Shown piece by piece: positions 1 to 8,656 of a stretch of DNA of 64,000 nucleotides; within the stretch, counting starts at the first letter, position 1, and each line of letters begins with the position of its first letter. Made by a program: the position numbers and the translations under genes. Under the pieces are notes generated by a model. That model saw only the letters and a list, made by a program, of their open reading frames with translations, made no database searches and had not been told where the DNA came from. Location: NCBI RefSeq assembly GCF_016918935.1, contig NZ_JAFFOB010000015.1:1-64000 (forward strand), given 5' to 3'. The stretch comes from Roseitranquillus sediminis (lineage in GTDB: Bacteria > Pseudomonadota > Alphaproteobacteria > Rhodobacterales > Rhodobacteraceae).

Positions 1-99
1 ACCTCCACGCCCCATGCGCACGGAGAATGCCCCGGTCAGATCACCAGCGGCAGGAGGTGAACGGCGTCGCGCTTACGCAAGGACAAGAGCCTTCTCTAG

Positions 100-456
100 A
101 TCAATGGCGGCAAGACCGACGTCAATCGGTACTCGCTCGGCATTGCAGTCGTGAACGCGCAGATCCGTGCCGATACGTTCTCTAACTGGCAGGTGGAGGC
201 AACGGCCGGCATCGTGCGCTATGCGTGGGCGAAATACCCCAATCTGAAGCACGTTGTGAGCCATGCTATGCTGGACCCGCAGCGGCGACGCGACCCCGAA
301 TTGCACTTCCCGTGGGATCGATTCAAGCAGCTCGTCCTAGAAGGACAGGATGTACCGGTGCCGGAATTAGTCGCAATGGCGGGAGGTACCAGAGGTGAGG
401 CGGCTAGAGTAACCTGCTGCATGGACGAGCATGAAGAGGGAGCTGTGCTCGCGTGA
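100..456 (+). pseudogene. N-acetylmuramoyl-L-alanine amidase remnant (C-terminal part)
   Basis: The reading frame after the TAG at 97-99 gives the C-terminal half of an Amidase_2 (AmpD/AmiD-type) peptidoglycan amidase: an N-x-YSLGIAVVN strand, then VVSHAMLDPQRRRDPE and a FPWDRF motif, which correspond to the family's zinc-ligand His and K/R-x-DPG region. The family normally has about 100 more residues upstream, including the first zinc His. Here the frame is closed by the stop at 97-99 and no start is visible, so only a degraded 3' portion is present. A GTG at 151 could open a 101-codon frame but would leave no complete fold. The assignment rests on motif recognition only. Confidence 0.55.
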
Positions 457-933
457 GATGGATGCTGCCGGCGGCCTGCTTCGCTTCCTTTGGAGCCGAA
501 ACCTCGGACCTAGTGCTATATGGCGGCTCGACCGAGTTCGTATTCGACCTCGAGCCTGATGGTATGAAATTTAATCCTCCGAACGCCCCGCGAAGGCCCC
601 CTTCCACTCGGCAGCGAAGCTCTGGTTGAAATGGCAGACGACGAACCGGCGGGGCCGCATCCCGATTGTGTCGGCAAGGTTCACTCGTTTTTTCTTAGAA
701 AAGCATCGTGCAGATAGACTTGGCAAAGCAGTAAGCCCGCCACGTCATCCTTATGCGGCGAGCCGCATGTCGAATTCAATTTAACGAACGCGGTGCCCGT
801 AGACCTCGAAGGGGAGCAGGTCATGGCGAGTGTCGGCGACGATGTGCGCGACATGAACTCTCCCTCTGTGCTCTGGTTGCGAGCGAAACTCCACCGTTTA
901 GACGCTTGCTCGATGCGGAGCGTCACTTCTTTC
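457..933. other. Intergenic stretch, no convincing gene
   Basis: No frame with good coding character spans this interval. A minus-strand stretch around 565-685 could encode about 35 residues (..RRFVVCHFNQSFAAEWKG..) ending in a stop near 570, which looks like a gene scrap of unknown family. It is locally less GC-rich than its neighbours (for example near 690-740 and 770-790). The adjacent hydrolase gene ends at 934 on the minus strand. Confidence 0.4.
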
Positions 934-2220
934 CTATCTATGCCGGATCGCCTGCAGTGCCACGCGCGCCACCTCAGTGTTGGTGACATCGTTGTGGTCC
1001 GCGATCACTGCATCGGCCAGCAGGTTATTGATCAACTTCGGTTTCAGCATTTGCGTTTGGCCGGCCGTCAAGGTTGCCATTACGGCTTCGCCGTCCTGAA
1101 GAAGCTGGGCGCCATTTGCACCCATGCCGCCGAACGGGTCGGTCGGTCCGCCAAACCGGGCGGCCACGACGCCGGATGCGCGCGAGGCTACCACGTAGGC
1201 GATGCCGACGGCGCGGTCGTTATGCGTATGGGTGATCGCGATGGGACCGGTGACACGCTGGCTTGCGACCACGTTGCGAAACATGCCCTGCGGTACGCGT
1301 CCCTTGCCGATCCCGAGCGCGTTGTGAGAGTAGGCCGCCTGCAGGAGCGTCATGCTCCGTGGCTGGATCCTTTCAAGGTGTGAGACTGCGGAGGTCACGA
1401 GCCGCGCACCAAAGCTGTGGCCGATGAGATGCAGTCCCACGGTGTCGAGCCCGTCCGCTTCGAGCGTCCTTGCGAGGGCGGCGCCGACGAGACCTGCACG
1501 CTTCTTCATCTCGAAATAGGTGAACTGGTTCAGCAGCCTCGCGACCGCCGCGCGGGGTCCGGCGAGGAAGCGCAGGCGCCCCGGCGCGCTCCCGCCGAAG
1601 CCGACCGCCGCGCCCTGATCGCCCGCGGCTTGCGGTAATGCCGGCGGAGTCCTCAGAAAGTCGAAGAGCTCGCTGCCGCGCTTGTCGCGGCCCTCCTGCT
1701 CGAAGATGGCCTCCGCGTCGGCGCCCTCCGTCGGCACCTCGTCGCGAAGCCGCTCCGCCAGGCGGTCGGCAGCGCCGCCGCCGCCGGTGGCACGCTTCAC
1801 CTGCTCCTTGAACGACGTGACGTCATCGATTTCGACGAAGGCAGCGACCTCCTCGGCGAAGGTCTCGAGTTCCGACGACGGAAGGTCGCTGCCGCCTGCG
1901 CTCGCAGCGCCGCCCCCCGCAGTTGGTGCCTCGTCCTCCAGCAGCGTCAGGTCGGGCTTGAATACAAAGGCGGGCCAGTAGACGCCGGTGACGCCGAAGC
2001 GCCCGTCATCGAGGGTCCGCTCTCCATCCGGCAGGTTGCGCATGTTCTCGATAAGCTGGCGATAGAGCCCGTCAGCCGCCGCCTCGTTATTCTTCCAGCC
2101 GTGAGAGATCACGATGAGGTTTTCGATGTCCGAGGGCCGCACCGGCGCATCCGGCTCCATGCGCGCGCCGTTCTTGTCGAACTTCAGTCGGACGAAAGGA
2201 AGCCCTGCGATGCTGTCCAC
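934..2220 (-). CDS. Alpha/beta-hydrolase-fold protein of the subtilase-linked module
   Basis: A 428-residue protein starting at GTG 2220. An AGGAGGAGGGAGG ribosome-binding site lies just upstream, in the 20-nt gap after the subtilase gene. An ISHGW strand-loop at about residues 38-42 (oxyanion region) and a nucleophile elbow GHSFG near residue 266 are the marks of a serine hydrolase. A His in the THTHND segment near residue 325 may complete the triad. Residues about 110-190 are a Gly/Ser/Ala-rich, acidic insert without a recognisable domain. There is no signal peptide, so it is probably cytosolic. It is the second gene of a two-gene operon with the subtilase. Substrate unknown; a lipase/esterase-like or acyl-hydrolase role is inference. 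Confidence 0.75.
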   Translation of the reverse strand: MDSIAGLPFVRLKFDKNGARMEPDAPVRPSDIENLIVISHGWKNNEAAADGLYRQLIENMRNLPDGERTLDDGRFGVTGVYWPAFVFKPDLTLLEDEAPTAGGGAASAGGSDLPSSELETFAEEVAAFVEIDDVTSFKEQVKRATGGGGAADRLAERLRDEVPTEGADAEAIFEQEGRDKRGSELFDFLRTPPALPQAAGDQGAAVGFGGSAPGRLRFLAGPRAAVARLLNQFTYFEMKKRAGLVGAALARTLEADGLDTVGLHLIGHSFGARLVTSAVSHLERIQPRSMTLLQAAYSHNALGIGKGRVPQGMFRNVVASQRVTGPIAITHTHNDRAVGIAYVVASRASGVVAARFGGPTDPFGGMGANGAQLLQDGEAVMATLTAGQTQMLKPKLINNLLADAVIADHNDVTNTEVARVALQAIRHR

Positions 2221-2239
2221 GATCCTCCCTCCTCCTGCT

Positions 2240-3769
2240 TCACGTCAATTGGATCGCTCGCATCAGATCGAGCAGCCCGGCGCCTTGAAAATCGGCTTTG
2301 CGCTTTAAGTCGGTGCAGGACCGCACGAGGATGTCCTTGACCATCGCCGGATTGCCACGCGTCTCGGGCTTCACCGACATCAGCGCCGCCGCCGCGCCCG
2401 AAACATGAGGCGCAGCCATGCTGGTGCCGCTGTCCTCGCGGAAATAGGCGGCCTTCGTATCGAATGCGTGCTCCGCGTCCTGCAAAGCCTCTTTGAAGCT
2501 CTCGGTCTTCGTTGCGGCGCAGGACAGGATGCGCTCGCCCGGCGCAACGAGATCCGGCTTGGCGCGACCGTCTGCAGTGGGACCGCGAGACGAGAAGAAC
2601 GAGACTCCGTAGGTGTGCGGAGATTCGGCATGCGTTGCTCCGACGGTGATCGCCTCGTCGGCGTTGCCCGGGTCGTTGATCGACTGGTCCACGCCGACGC
2701 GGCGGGTGTTAATGCGGCCCTCGGTCTGCAGGAAGGCCGAGCCGTCGTTACCCGAGGCCGCGACCACAACGACGCCGTCCTTGCTGAGCCGGTTCACGAC
2801 TGTGCAGACTGGGCTGTGGCCCGCGGCGTACCACTCGGCGTCGAACGGATAGCCGAGGCTGAGGTTCACCCCGTGCACGCGGAGGTAGCGTCCGTCTCCG
2901 TTCAAGCGCGCGACATATTCGAGCGCCGCGATGAGCGCGCTCGCATACCCATTACCGCTGTCATCAATGACCTTGAGGCTCAGAATCTTGCACTTCGGTG
3001 CCACGCCCCGCAGCGGAACCTCGAGCGGATCTATCGAAGTGCGCACCGTGTTCTCTGCGTCTCGTTGCTTGCTCATTCGGTACATGGGACGCCCCTTCAT
3101 TGGGCATGTCTCGCCCGCAAGCACCCCCGCCACATGGGTGCCGTGTCCGTAAGCGTCGGCGAGAGCCTCGGCGTCGTCGCCATTGTCGAGGAAATTTCGA
3201 TGTGCGAGCCCCTCCGGCAGCTTCTGGAGGTTCTCATAAACTTCAAAGTGCGGGTGCTCCTGCTCGATGCCGCTGTCGATCACCGCCCAGACAATACCCT
3301 CGCCCTCAGCGCCGAAGGCGACGCGGCAGGCATCCGCCTTCACTGTCCGAATCGAGCGATTGATATAGGGCGTGAGCGGCTCGTCCGGCCAAATACGCCG
3401 CACAGCGCGCTTGCTCGGCTGACCACCCGCCTGCTCATAGTCCGCGCGCACGAGCGCCCGCGCCTCCCGCCGCGTTAGGCTCGCGAACACATACTGGTAG
3501 CTGCGTCCGAGAGGCTGGATGTGGTGCTTCGGGACATCAACCGACAGGAGAAGCCGCTCCACATGGCGCTTTCCCTCATCAATGTGCTCCACAGGATCGA
3601 CATTGATCTCGATGATCATCCGGACCCGGGATTCCGGCGTCTTGAACAGCGCCTCGATCTGGGGCGACAGGACGTAGCGGGCAAGCTTCTCGTCCGGGCT
3701 CGGGGCGGCGTTCGGCCTCTCGTCTGATGACGATGGTCTTCCCGAGGGCGGCTTCCGGCGGCCTGGCAT
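2240..3769 (-). CDS. Subtilisin-like (S8) serine peptidase without a signal peptide
   Basis: About 509 residues. The catalytic triad of family S8 is complete: Asp in WAVIDSG (about 165), His in GHGTHVAG (about 210) and Ser in SGTSMAAPHV (about 450), with the oxyanion Asn in VAASGNDGS. ATG 3769 is preferred because a GGAAG site precedes it at good spacing; GTG 3814 and ATG 3808 are in frame but lack one. The N-terminus is basic and hydrophilic, with no secretion signal, followed by about 120 residues that may be a prodomain or a sensing domain. Intracellular subtilases of this size next to a second hydrolase are unusual. It is divergent from the plus-strand genes at 4198-6058, across a 430-bp gap that could hold a shared promoter region. 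Natural substrate unknown. Confidence 0.85.
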   Translation of the reverse strand: MPGRRKPPSGRPSSSDERPNAAPSPDEKLARYVLSPQIEALFKTPESRVRMIIEINVDPVEHIDEGKRHVERLLLSVDVPKHHIQPLGRSYQYVFASLTRREARALVRADYEQAGGQPSKRAVRRIWPDEPLTPYINRSIRTVKADACRVAFGAEGEGIVWAVIDSGIEQEHPHFEVYENLQKLPEGLAHRNFLDNGDDAEALADAYGHGTHVAGVLAGETCPMKGRPMYRMSKQRDAENTVRTSIDPLEVPLRGVAPKCKILSLKVIDDSGNGYASALIAALEYVARLNGDGRYLRVHGVNLSLGYPFDAEWYAAGHSPVCTVVNRLSKDGVVVVAASGNDGSAFLQTEGRINTRRVGVDQSINDPGNADEAITVGATHAESPHTYGVSFFSSRGPTADGRAKPDLVAPGERILSCAATKTESFKEALQDAEHAFDTKAAYFREDSGTSMAAPHVSGAAAALMSVKPETRGNPAMVKDILVRSCTDLKRKADFQGAGLLDLMRAIQLT

Positions 3770-4197
3770 GTGGATTGACTTCCGTGTTCCGTTCGTTTCC
3801 GCGCGCATGGCCACGAAAAAACATTAGGTGACGGCCGCGATGTTAGTCGATCCTATAGTCGACCCGGCGGATTGGTAAATAGCTTACCACGGCAGCCGGT
3901 AACCTGTCACGCCGATCGCGTTCGCCGCCAGGATCATCATTCGTCAGAGCGCGGTGCCCGCAATCAAAGCCCGCCGCGCGCTTTCGCGCGGCCGACTGCT
4001 GCCCAGAGCCGGCAGACCTGCATGAGAGGCGCTGCGCTTTGTCCGCAGTCCCGTCAATGGCGGAGCGGCTGCAGTTTGTGCTGCAAGCCGACGAGACACC
4101 AACCTTCCTAAGGGACTGTCCGACGAGAACCGGATGCGCGAGATCAAGGTTGCCGTCGGACGAAAGCGGGTGCAATCTATCAAAGATTTCGCTGCCG

Positions 4198-4602
4198 ATG
4201 GAGAGGGAATTGGCAGAGATCGACGATGCCTGGGCCGTCGTCCAGAGCAAGCTGAAGAAGTTTGCGGAGGCGATCGACGAATTCCGTACGATCAAGGTAC
4301 GGACGATGATCTCGGAGTTCGAGGTGGTCACCCAGAAGGACTCGGACGGACGCGAACGGGTGACGGACGTCCAGCTCGCCACCGGCACGAATGCGAAGGG
4401 GCTGGTGACCAAGATCGACATGCTGCAGGGCGACATCTCGCACGGCCGCAGCCCCGGTCTGTCGCCGGAAGACGAGGCGGCCCTGAGCGAGACGCATCTG
4501 GAGCACGTGAAGCTCGGCCAGAAGATCTTCACCGACAACATCAGGTTCGTAGCCGATACAGTCGAGCGTTTTGCACGGCGCCGCAACGCGCCGGAAGAAT
4601 AG
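4198..4602 (+). CDS. Small helical protein of unknown function, first gene of plus-strand arm
   Basis: A 134-residue protein rich in Glu, Lys and Asp, predicted mostly alpha-helical, with no signal peptide or membrane segment. I do not recognise the family. The ATG at 4198 is the first Met that starts sequence of normal coding character. Upstream in-frame codons back to 4039 look like non-coding sequence, and no strong ribosome-binding site is visible, so the start is uncertain. It is followed 12 nt later by the 4615 gene and reads as part of a three-gene operon divergent from the subtilase/hydrolase pair. A partner or adaptor for those enzymes is only an inference from position. Confidence 0.6.
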   Translation: MERELAEIDDAWAVVQSKLKKFAEAIDEFRTIKVRTMISEFEVVTQKDSDGRERVTDVQLATGTNAKGLVTKIDMLQGDISHGRSPGLSPEDEAALSETHLEHVKLGQKIFTDNIRFVADTVERFARRRNAPEE

Positions 4603-4614
4603 CGGGCGGCCGAA

Positions 4615-5532
4615 ATGGCAGACGACGACTGGGTCGCGCAGCTCAAGGGAATCGCCAGCGATCTGACGGTCATCGAGATCAACACCATCGAGGCGAGCGG
4701 TATGACCGGTCGCAAGATGCCGGTCTGGCCGCACGCGCTGATCGACGTCGCCCAGAAGTTCGCGGATTTCCTGACCGGACCGGGGGTGCAGCTGGACCTG
4801 GACCGTTTCCGAGAGGACTACGAGGCGGTGATGTCGGTCGAGGCTCTCGACGGGGGCGGGGACGGCGATGCGGCGACGCTTCCGGAGGATCCGGGGGACC
4901 CGGACGACGAAGCACGTCCGGCAGGATCGCTCCGGGACCTTGCGCCCTGCTTCAATCCGAGCAGCAAGCACTACAGCTTTCAGTTCGACAACGGCGAGAG
5001 GGCATTCGACCTGTTGAGGTGGGCGGCGCACAACATCATCGAGGCGGTGGACCTGCGCGGCAACGCCGCGAACGCCGCGCCTGGCGGCGGCGCGGCGCAT
5101 GCCGACCCGGCGACTCGGACGATCTTGATCCGGATCAAGCGCAACTCTGATCAACTGAAGTCGCTGACGCTCCGTCTTAAAAGGCTTGCGCCGGAATTCG
5201 TCGGCAAGACCCGTGCCGAACTTCAGAAGATGCAGGACGAGGGCCGGCAGATCCCCCGAGCGCCTGCAGACATCCTGACGCAAATTCGCAAGATCTGGGA
5301 CATCGGCACCGACCGGATCGTTCTCCAGACTCTGGTGCAGCTGGACGGCGACGTCATCTTTCGGACGAGGCGCGATGCCTTGACGTCCGCGAACCAGGTG
5401 TTCTCGAAGGCGCACGAGCGCGCGACGAACACCGCGCTCGGGCACTGGCAGGGTCTCTTCGATCTTGTCGTGGGCCTGCTGAGCGGTCGCGGCGGGCGGA
5501 TTTTCGAGAGGACGGACGACGCTGGCGGATGA
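4615..5532 (+). CDS. Protein of unknown function, middle gene of the module
   Basis: A 305-residue soluble protein starting at ATG 4615, with a purine-rich GGGCGGCCGAA upstream. I recognise no domain. It is acidic in the region about residues 70-105 (several Asp/Glu, Gly and Pro) and helical afterwards. The segment near residues 115-150 (FNPSSKHYSFQFDNGERA) looks like a conserved beta-rich core. No membrane segment is visible. The stop at 5530-5532 overlaps the plausible 5' extension of the next gene, so the two are likely translationally coupled. Function unknown; its fixed place between two other unrecognised genes and opposite a protease/hydrolase pair is the only clue. Confidence 0.65.
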   Translation: MADDDWVAQLKGIASDLTVIEINTIEASGMTGRKMPVWPHALIDVAQKFADFLTGPGVQLDLDRFREDYEAVMSVEALDGGGDGDAATLPEDPGDPDDEARPAGSLRDLAPCFNPSSKHYSFQFDNGERAFDLLRWAAHNIIEAVDLRGNAANAAPGGGAAHADPATRTILIRIKRNSDQLKSLTLRLKRLAPEFVGKTRAELQKMQDEGRQIPRAPADILTQIRKIWDIGTDRIVLQTLVQLDGDVIFRTRRDALTSANQVFSKAHERATNTALGHWQGLFDLVVGLLSGRGGRIFERTDDAGG

Positions 5533-6058
5533 CCTTCTGTCGCGACTAGCCGCGGGGCTGGAGCTGCATTCGCGAGTATTGATGCATCCGCTCCGCACCG
5601 CCAGGACCGGAGCTCAGATACTCGCGCTGGCCAAGGAATTTGCGTCCGGTGGCGTCGTCGTAGGCGGGGGCGGTCTCTCGACGACCTTGCAAGCCGACGG
5701 TGACGTGCAGGTATGCGTCTACGGCAGACTTGAGGGTGAGGACCAGCTGGACGCAGCGCTTGAAGCACACTTCCGCGATGTCGAGCAGCGCCTTCGCCCG
5801 ATGACCCAGGCGCGGGAAGTCGTGGCGCTGCTGCGCGGGACCACCGGATCCCTGGCCACGGCGACCGGCGGCATTACGGAAGTCGTGCGCGGCTTCTCCG
5901 CCGGGTCTACGAGCCTGTCCTCTTGGCTGCCGCACATCCTTACGCTCGTCCTTGTCTTGCTGACACTCATGGCGCCGCGCGTGCTGTGGTGGCTGATGCG
6001 GCACCGATTACGACAGTGGCAGCGCACCCCTCAAACGAGCGTGCCGGCAGCCGGATAG
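5522..6058 (+). CDS. Unknown protein with C-terminal membrane anchor, last gene of the module
   Basis: The frame has good coding character upstream of the TTG (5579) and ATG (5582) usually chosen: codons from 5522 read LADDLLSRLAAGLELHSR in continuous frame. The only start-like codon there is CTG 5522, preceded by GAGAGGA. No ATG or GTG exists between the in-frame stop at 5480-5482 and 5582, so either a CTG start or translational coupling with the preceding stop is possible. The protein is about 160-178 residues, has a Gly-rich turn (VVVGGGG), and ends with one strong transmembrane helix (WLPHILTLVLVLLTLMAP) plus a short basic tail. It is therefore probably a tail-anchored or membrane-tethered component. 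Family not recognised. Confidence 0.6.
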   Translation: MADDLLSRLAAGLELHSRVLMHPLRTARTGAQILALAKEFASGGVVVGGGGLSTTLQADGDVQVCVYGRLEGEDQLDAALEAHFRDVEQRLRPMTQAREVVALLRGTTGSLATATGGITEVVRGFSAGSTSLSSWLPHILTLVLVLLTLMAPRVLWWLMRHRLRQWQRTPQTSVPAAG

Positions 6059-6149
6059 ATTGGGCCGCTTCGAGCCCCTGCACCAGGATCGTCAGGCGTC
6101 GCCAAGGTCTGGAGCAGACGAAATGAATTTTTGGCCGCCTAAAGCTGCT

Positions 6150-6350
6150 AGTGTAGAGCAGGCCCCATTGCTTCGACTGCCAACGGTCTGGTATTTGCGG
6201 GTGGTCGTTCAGGACGTCTGCGCAGGTGGCGCGGTCAGCCTGCGCGCAATTGCCGCCGAGGTGAACGCTCGCTCCATCCTCACCCGCCGTGGCGGGCGAT
6301 GGCACGTCTCGACGGTGATGAACCTGCTGAGGCGACTTGATGCGACGTAG
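6150..6350 (+). pseudogene. Large serine recombinase, C-terminal stub
   Basis: The last about 60 codons before the stop at 6348-6350 read SLRAIAAEVNAR then RGGRWHVSTVMNLL. This is the signature of the recombinase domain (Pfam Recombinase) of large serine recombinases and of resolvase-like site-specific recombinases. The catalytic resolvase domain is absent upstream, where the unknown membrane protein gene ends. It is a remnant and indicates past integration of a mobile element at the right flank of the subtilase module. Confidence 0.6.
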
Positions 6351-6440
6351 CACCGTGGGTTACGCAGTCCTAGAAACGGCACGGGCAGCTAATTCGTTCG
6401 GCCTGAACAACGCGCATGCTGTTGATTTCGGTAGAGAACA

Positions 6441-7473
6441 GGCCGTTTCTGGTGGTTTCTAATTGGTGATTATATACCTTGCAAACCCAGCCCGATGAGG
6501 CCATATTGATGGGGTAGAGAGGAACCCTGTCATGTCGATCCTGAGCCGCCCGTACTTCCACAACGAAGAAGCCGCCTTCGCCCACGTCGAGAGCGTCATG
6601 TGGCCGAGCGGTCCCGAGTGCCCGCACTGCGGTTGTGTCGGCCGGATCAGCAAGATCAAGGCGAACCCGGAGAAGCGCGTCCGCCTGGGCCTGCACAAGT
6701 GCGGCGACTGCAAGAAGCAGTTCACCGTCAAGGTCGGCACCGTGTTCGAGGACAGCAAGGTTCCGCTGCACAAGTGGCTGCAAGCGGTCTACCTGATGAC
6801 GTCCAGCAAGAAGGGCGTGAGCAGCCACCAACTGTACCGCGCACTTGAGGTCACGTACAAGACCGCGTGGTTCATGACGCACCGCATCCGCGAGGCCATG
6901 CGCTCGGGCGATCTGGCCCCGTTCGGCGCTGACGGTGGCGTTGTTGAAGTGGACGAGACGTTCATCGGCAACGACCGCAGCATCAAGCCGAAGCACACGA
7001 AGAAGGGCCGCGGCTACGCTCACAAGCACAAGGTTCTGTCGCTGGTGGATCGCACCACCGGCCGCGCCCGCAACTTCGTGGTGGACGACCTCAAGGCCGC
7101 TACGCTGGTGCCGATCCTGCGTGAGAACATCGCCAAGGAAGCGACGATCTACACCGACGAGGCGGGCCAGTACCGCAAATTGGCGGCGGGCTTCGCAGGC
7201 CATGACTTCGTACGCCACGGCGCTGGCGAGTACGGTCGCGGCGAGGTCCACACCAACACGATTGAAGGCTACTTCTCGGTGTTCAAGAGGGGCATGAAGG
7301 GCGTCTACCAGCACTGCGGCAAGCGCCACCTGCACCGCTACATGGCTGAGTTCGGCTTCCGGTACGACAACCGCTCGGCCAACGGTGTTGAGGACGTTGA
7401 GCGCGCTGATCGGGCGCTGCGGGGCGCGCGCGGCAAACGCTTGAAGTATCAAGGACCTGACTCAAAAACAGCC
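6441..7473 (+). mobile_element. Insertion sequence of the IS1595 family (ISXO2-like)
   Basis: The element carries one intact transposase gene. Candidate terminal repeats are GGCCGTTTCTG at 6441 and, on the other strand reading in from 7473, GGCTGTTTTTG, 9 of 11 matching. The right repeat overlaps the last transposase codons. The size, about 1.03 kb, suits the family. I could not see the expected 8-bp target duplication (flanks AGAGAACA and TAAAGGTC), so the ends are provisional or the element has been rearranged. The neighbouring DUF3800 gene and small genes could be cargo if the true right end lies further out. Confidence 0.6.
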
Positions 7474-7476
7474 TAA
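6532..7476 (+). CDS. IS1595-family transposase (ISXO2-like)
   Basis: A 314-residue DDE-type transposase. The N-terminus has a zinc ribbon: CPHC at about residues 31-34 and CGDC at about 60-63. The catalytic core shows VDETF (first Asp), YTDEAGQY (second Asp) and the HTNTIEGYFSVFKRG segment with the family's Asn/Glu catalytic region. Length and all motifs are intact, so the gene could be functional. A GGGGTAGAGAGGAA purine stretch precedes ATG 6532. It mobilises its own insertion sequence by cut-and-paste or copy-type transposition, as known for the family. Confidence 0.95.
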   Translation: MSILSRPYFHNEEAAFAHVESVMWPSGPECPHCGCVGRISKIKANPEKRVRLGLHKCGDCKKQFTVKVGTVFEDSKVPLHKWLQAVYLMTSSKKGVSSHQLYRALEVTYKTAWFMTHRIREAMRSGDLAPFGADGGVVEVDETFIGNDRSIKPKHTKKGRGYAHKHKVLSLVDRTTGRARNFVVDDLKAATLVPILRENIAKEATIYTDEAGQYRKLAAGFAGHDFVRHGAGEYGRGEVHTNTIEGYFSVFKRGMKGVYQHCGKRHLHRYMAEFGFRYDNRSANGVEDVERADRALRGARGKRLKYQGPDSKTA

Positions 7477-7575
7477 AGGTCGCTGATTCCATTGACCGAA
7501 TCGTGGTCGGGTGCTATGTGTATTATGCAGGTTGCGACCGCCTGAATGGGTTGGAGTGCACCTGCTCAAAATGGG

Positions 7576-7593
7576 CGGCCCCTGCGGGGGCCG
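7576..7593. terminator. Hairpin between convergent transposase and DUF3800 genes
   Basis: CGGCCCC (7576-7582), a TGCG loop, and GGGGCCG (7587-7593) form a perfect 7-bp GC stem. Read on the minus strand it is followed by CCCATTTT, giving a short U-run, so it best terminates the DUF3800 transcript. It could act weakly in both directions because it lies between convergent genes. Confidence 0.55.
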
Positions 7594-7596
7594 TGC

Positions 7597-8415
7597 CTAT
7601 CTGAGGCGATCAATGCCGTCTGTGCCGCCCGTTTTGACCTTCGTGTTTAGTACGCGCCGGGGAATAGAGTCGTGCAGGCTGGCGACTGACAGGTTCTTCT
7701 CTCGGTCGCTAAGCGCACCTAGCTCAGCGCGTGCCTTAACCAGCGTTGCATACGCAACCAGATCGGCAATCTGGATGAAGTGCGAAGTTTTCGAGTCCTT
7801 GAAGTTGGCGTCCTTAATTGTCGTCGTGAGGGGAATGTTCTTTGAGCGTTGACCCACCCATCCGCCTTGAGACGATCCGGTGGGTAGATGAACGCACGCC
7901 TTCCGGTAAAGGGTGCGATATTCACCATGCCCTTCATCGAAGATGATCAGCGCGTGCTGGCCCGTCGCAGAGTTTTGGCTCTGGATACGCTGAAAAGCGG
8001 CGTACAGTGACGCCTCAAGCTTGCGATGGCCATACATGTTGTAGTCCCGCGTTGCGTAGACAGAGAACACGCTCTGCGGCGGAAGGAAGTTTAGTTGCGA
8101 TAGGGCATAGGAGTATGCTGCGATCGCACGCCTGCCGTACAGAGGGGCTGTCCCGCCATCGTACCGATTTCGGCCGGTGGCGAGCTTTGAGCCTTTCAGT
8201 TCCTTCGAGACGGGGATGTTATGCGTTCGCTTCAGTTCGGCGCGCCAGCCCTTCGCGGCTCGGAAATAGTTCTTCCACTTGTCCGCTAGGGCGCTGGCGG
8301 CCGGACCTGACTGCATCGCGAGTGTTGGAATTGAAACGAACGCCAAGACGAACCGCTGCTTGTCGTCGGATTCGTCGGCGTAGACGGTGCACAAGCCGGT
8401 CGGGTGAAACCTCAT
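7597..8415 (-). CDS. DUF3800 domain protein
   Basis: A 272-residue protein with the family's three acidic motifs: YADESDD near residue 13, LIIFDEGHG in the middle (about 158), and SHFIQIADLVAY near residue 214. These resemble the RNase-H-like acidic triad pattern of DUF3800, a family common in mobile elements and prophages and suspected, but not proven, to be nuclease-like. ATG 8415 starts it; a divergent small gene begins at 8430, 14 bp away, so the two share a promoter region. A hairpin at 7576-7593 follows the stop. No membrane segment or signal is present. It may be cargo of the neighbouring IS1595 element. Confidence 0.85.
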   Translation of the reverse strand: MRFHPTGLCTVYADESDDKQRFVLAFVSIPTLAMQSGPAASALADKWKNYFRAAKGWRAELKRTHNIPVSKELKGSKLATGRNRYDGGTAPLYGRRAIAAYSYALSQLNFLPPQSVFSVYATRDYNMYGHRKLEASLYAAFQRIQSQNSATGQHALIIFDEGHGEYRTLYRKACVHLPTGSSQGGWVGQRSKNIPLTTTIKDANFKDSKTSHFIQIADLVAYATLVKARAELGALSDREKNLSVASLHDSIPRRVLNTKVKTGGTDGIDRLR

Positions 8416-8429
8416 GGGAGATTAATGGA

Positions 8430-8573
8430 ATGGGCGTTGAGAAGAAGAGTCAATCCGACAAGTTCAAAGACCTCGCCCGCGAGGTAGAGGCGAACGAGGA
8501 TGAGGCCGCGTTTGACGAGAAGCTGAGACACCTGCGGCCGAAGGATCGGAAGCCGCCGAAGGAGAGGCGATGA
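8430..8573 (+). CDS. Small conserved 47-residue protein (SDKFK...DEAAFDEKL type)
   Basis: Starts at ATG 8430 after a GGGAG ribosome-binding site (8416-8420). The 47-residue product is highly charged: KKSQSDKFKDLAREVE, then an acidic NEDEAAFDEKL segment, then a basic Pro-rich tail. From memory, small proteins with this pattern recur in alphaproteobacterial mobile regions and phages; I know of no assigned function. It is divergent from the DUF3800 gene across 14 bp. Without a database search the recurrence remains recollection rather than proof. It is short but has a good ribosome-binding site and clear coding bias. Confidence 0.6.
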   Translation: MGVEKKSQSDKFKDLAREVEANEDEAAFDEKLRHLRPKDRKPPKERR

Positions 8574-8656
8574 CACCCTCGCAGAAACTTCGTCTTGGAC
8601 TGGTGATGCGGGCAGCCCGTGTCTTGCGTGTGCCGGTCTGCCCACATCAGGAGTTC

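Noticed and set aside
681-989. Possible small minus-strand gene ending at 681
   Set aside because: It has no ribosome-binding site or recognisable fold and overlaps the end of the hydrolase gene.
4039-4197. Longer N-terminus for the first plus-strand gene of the subtilase module
   Set aside because: The in-frame codons before 4198 have poor coding character and resemble intergenic sequence.
6433-7481. 8-bp target duplication of the IS1595 element
   Set aside because: Flanks AGAGAACA and TAAAGGTC do not match, so I do not claim a duplication.
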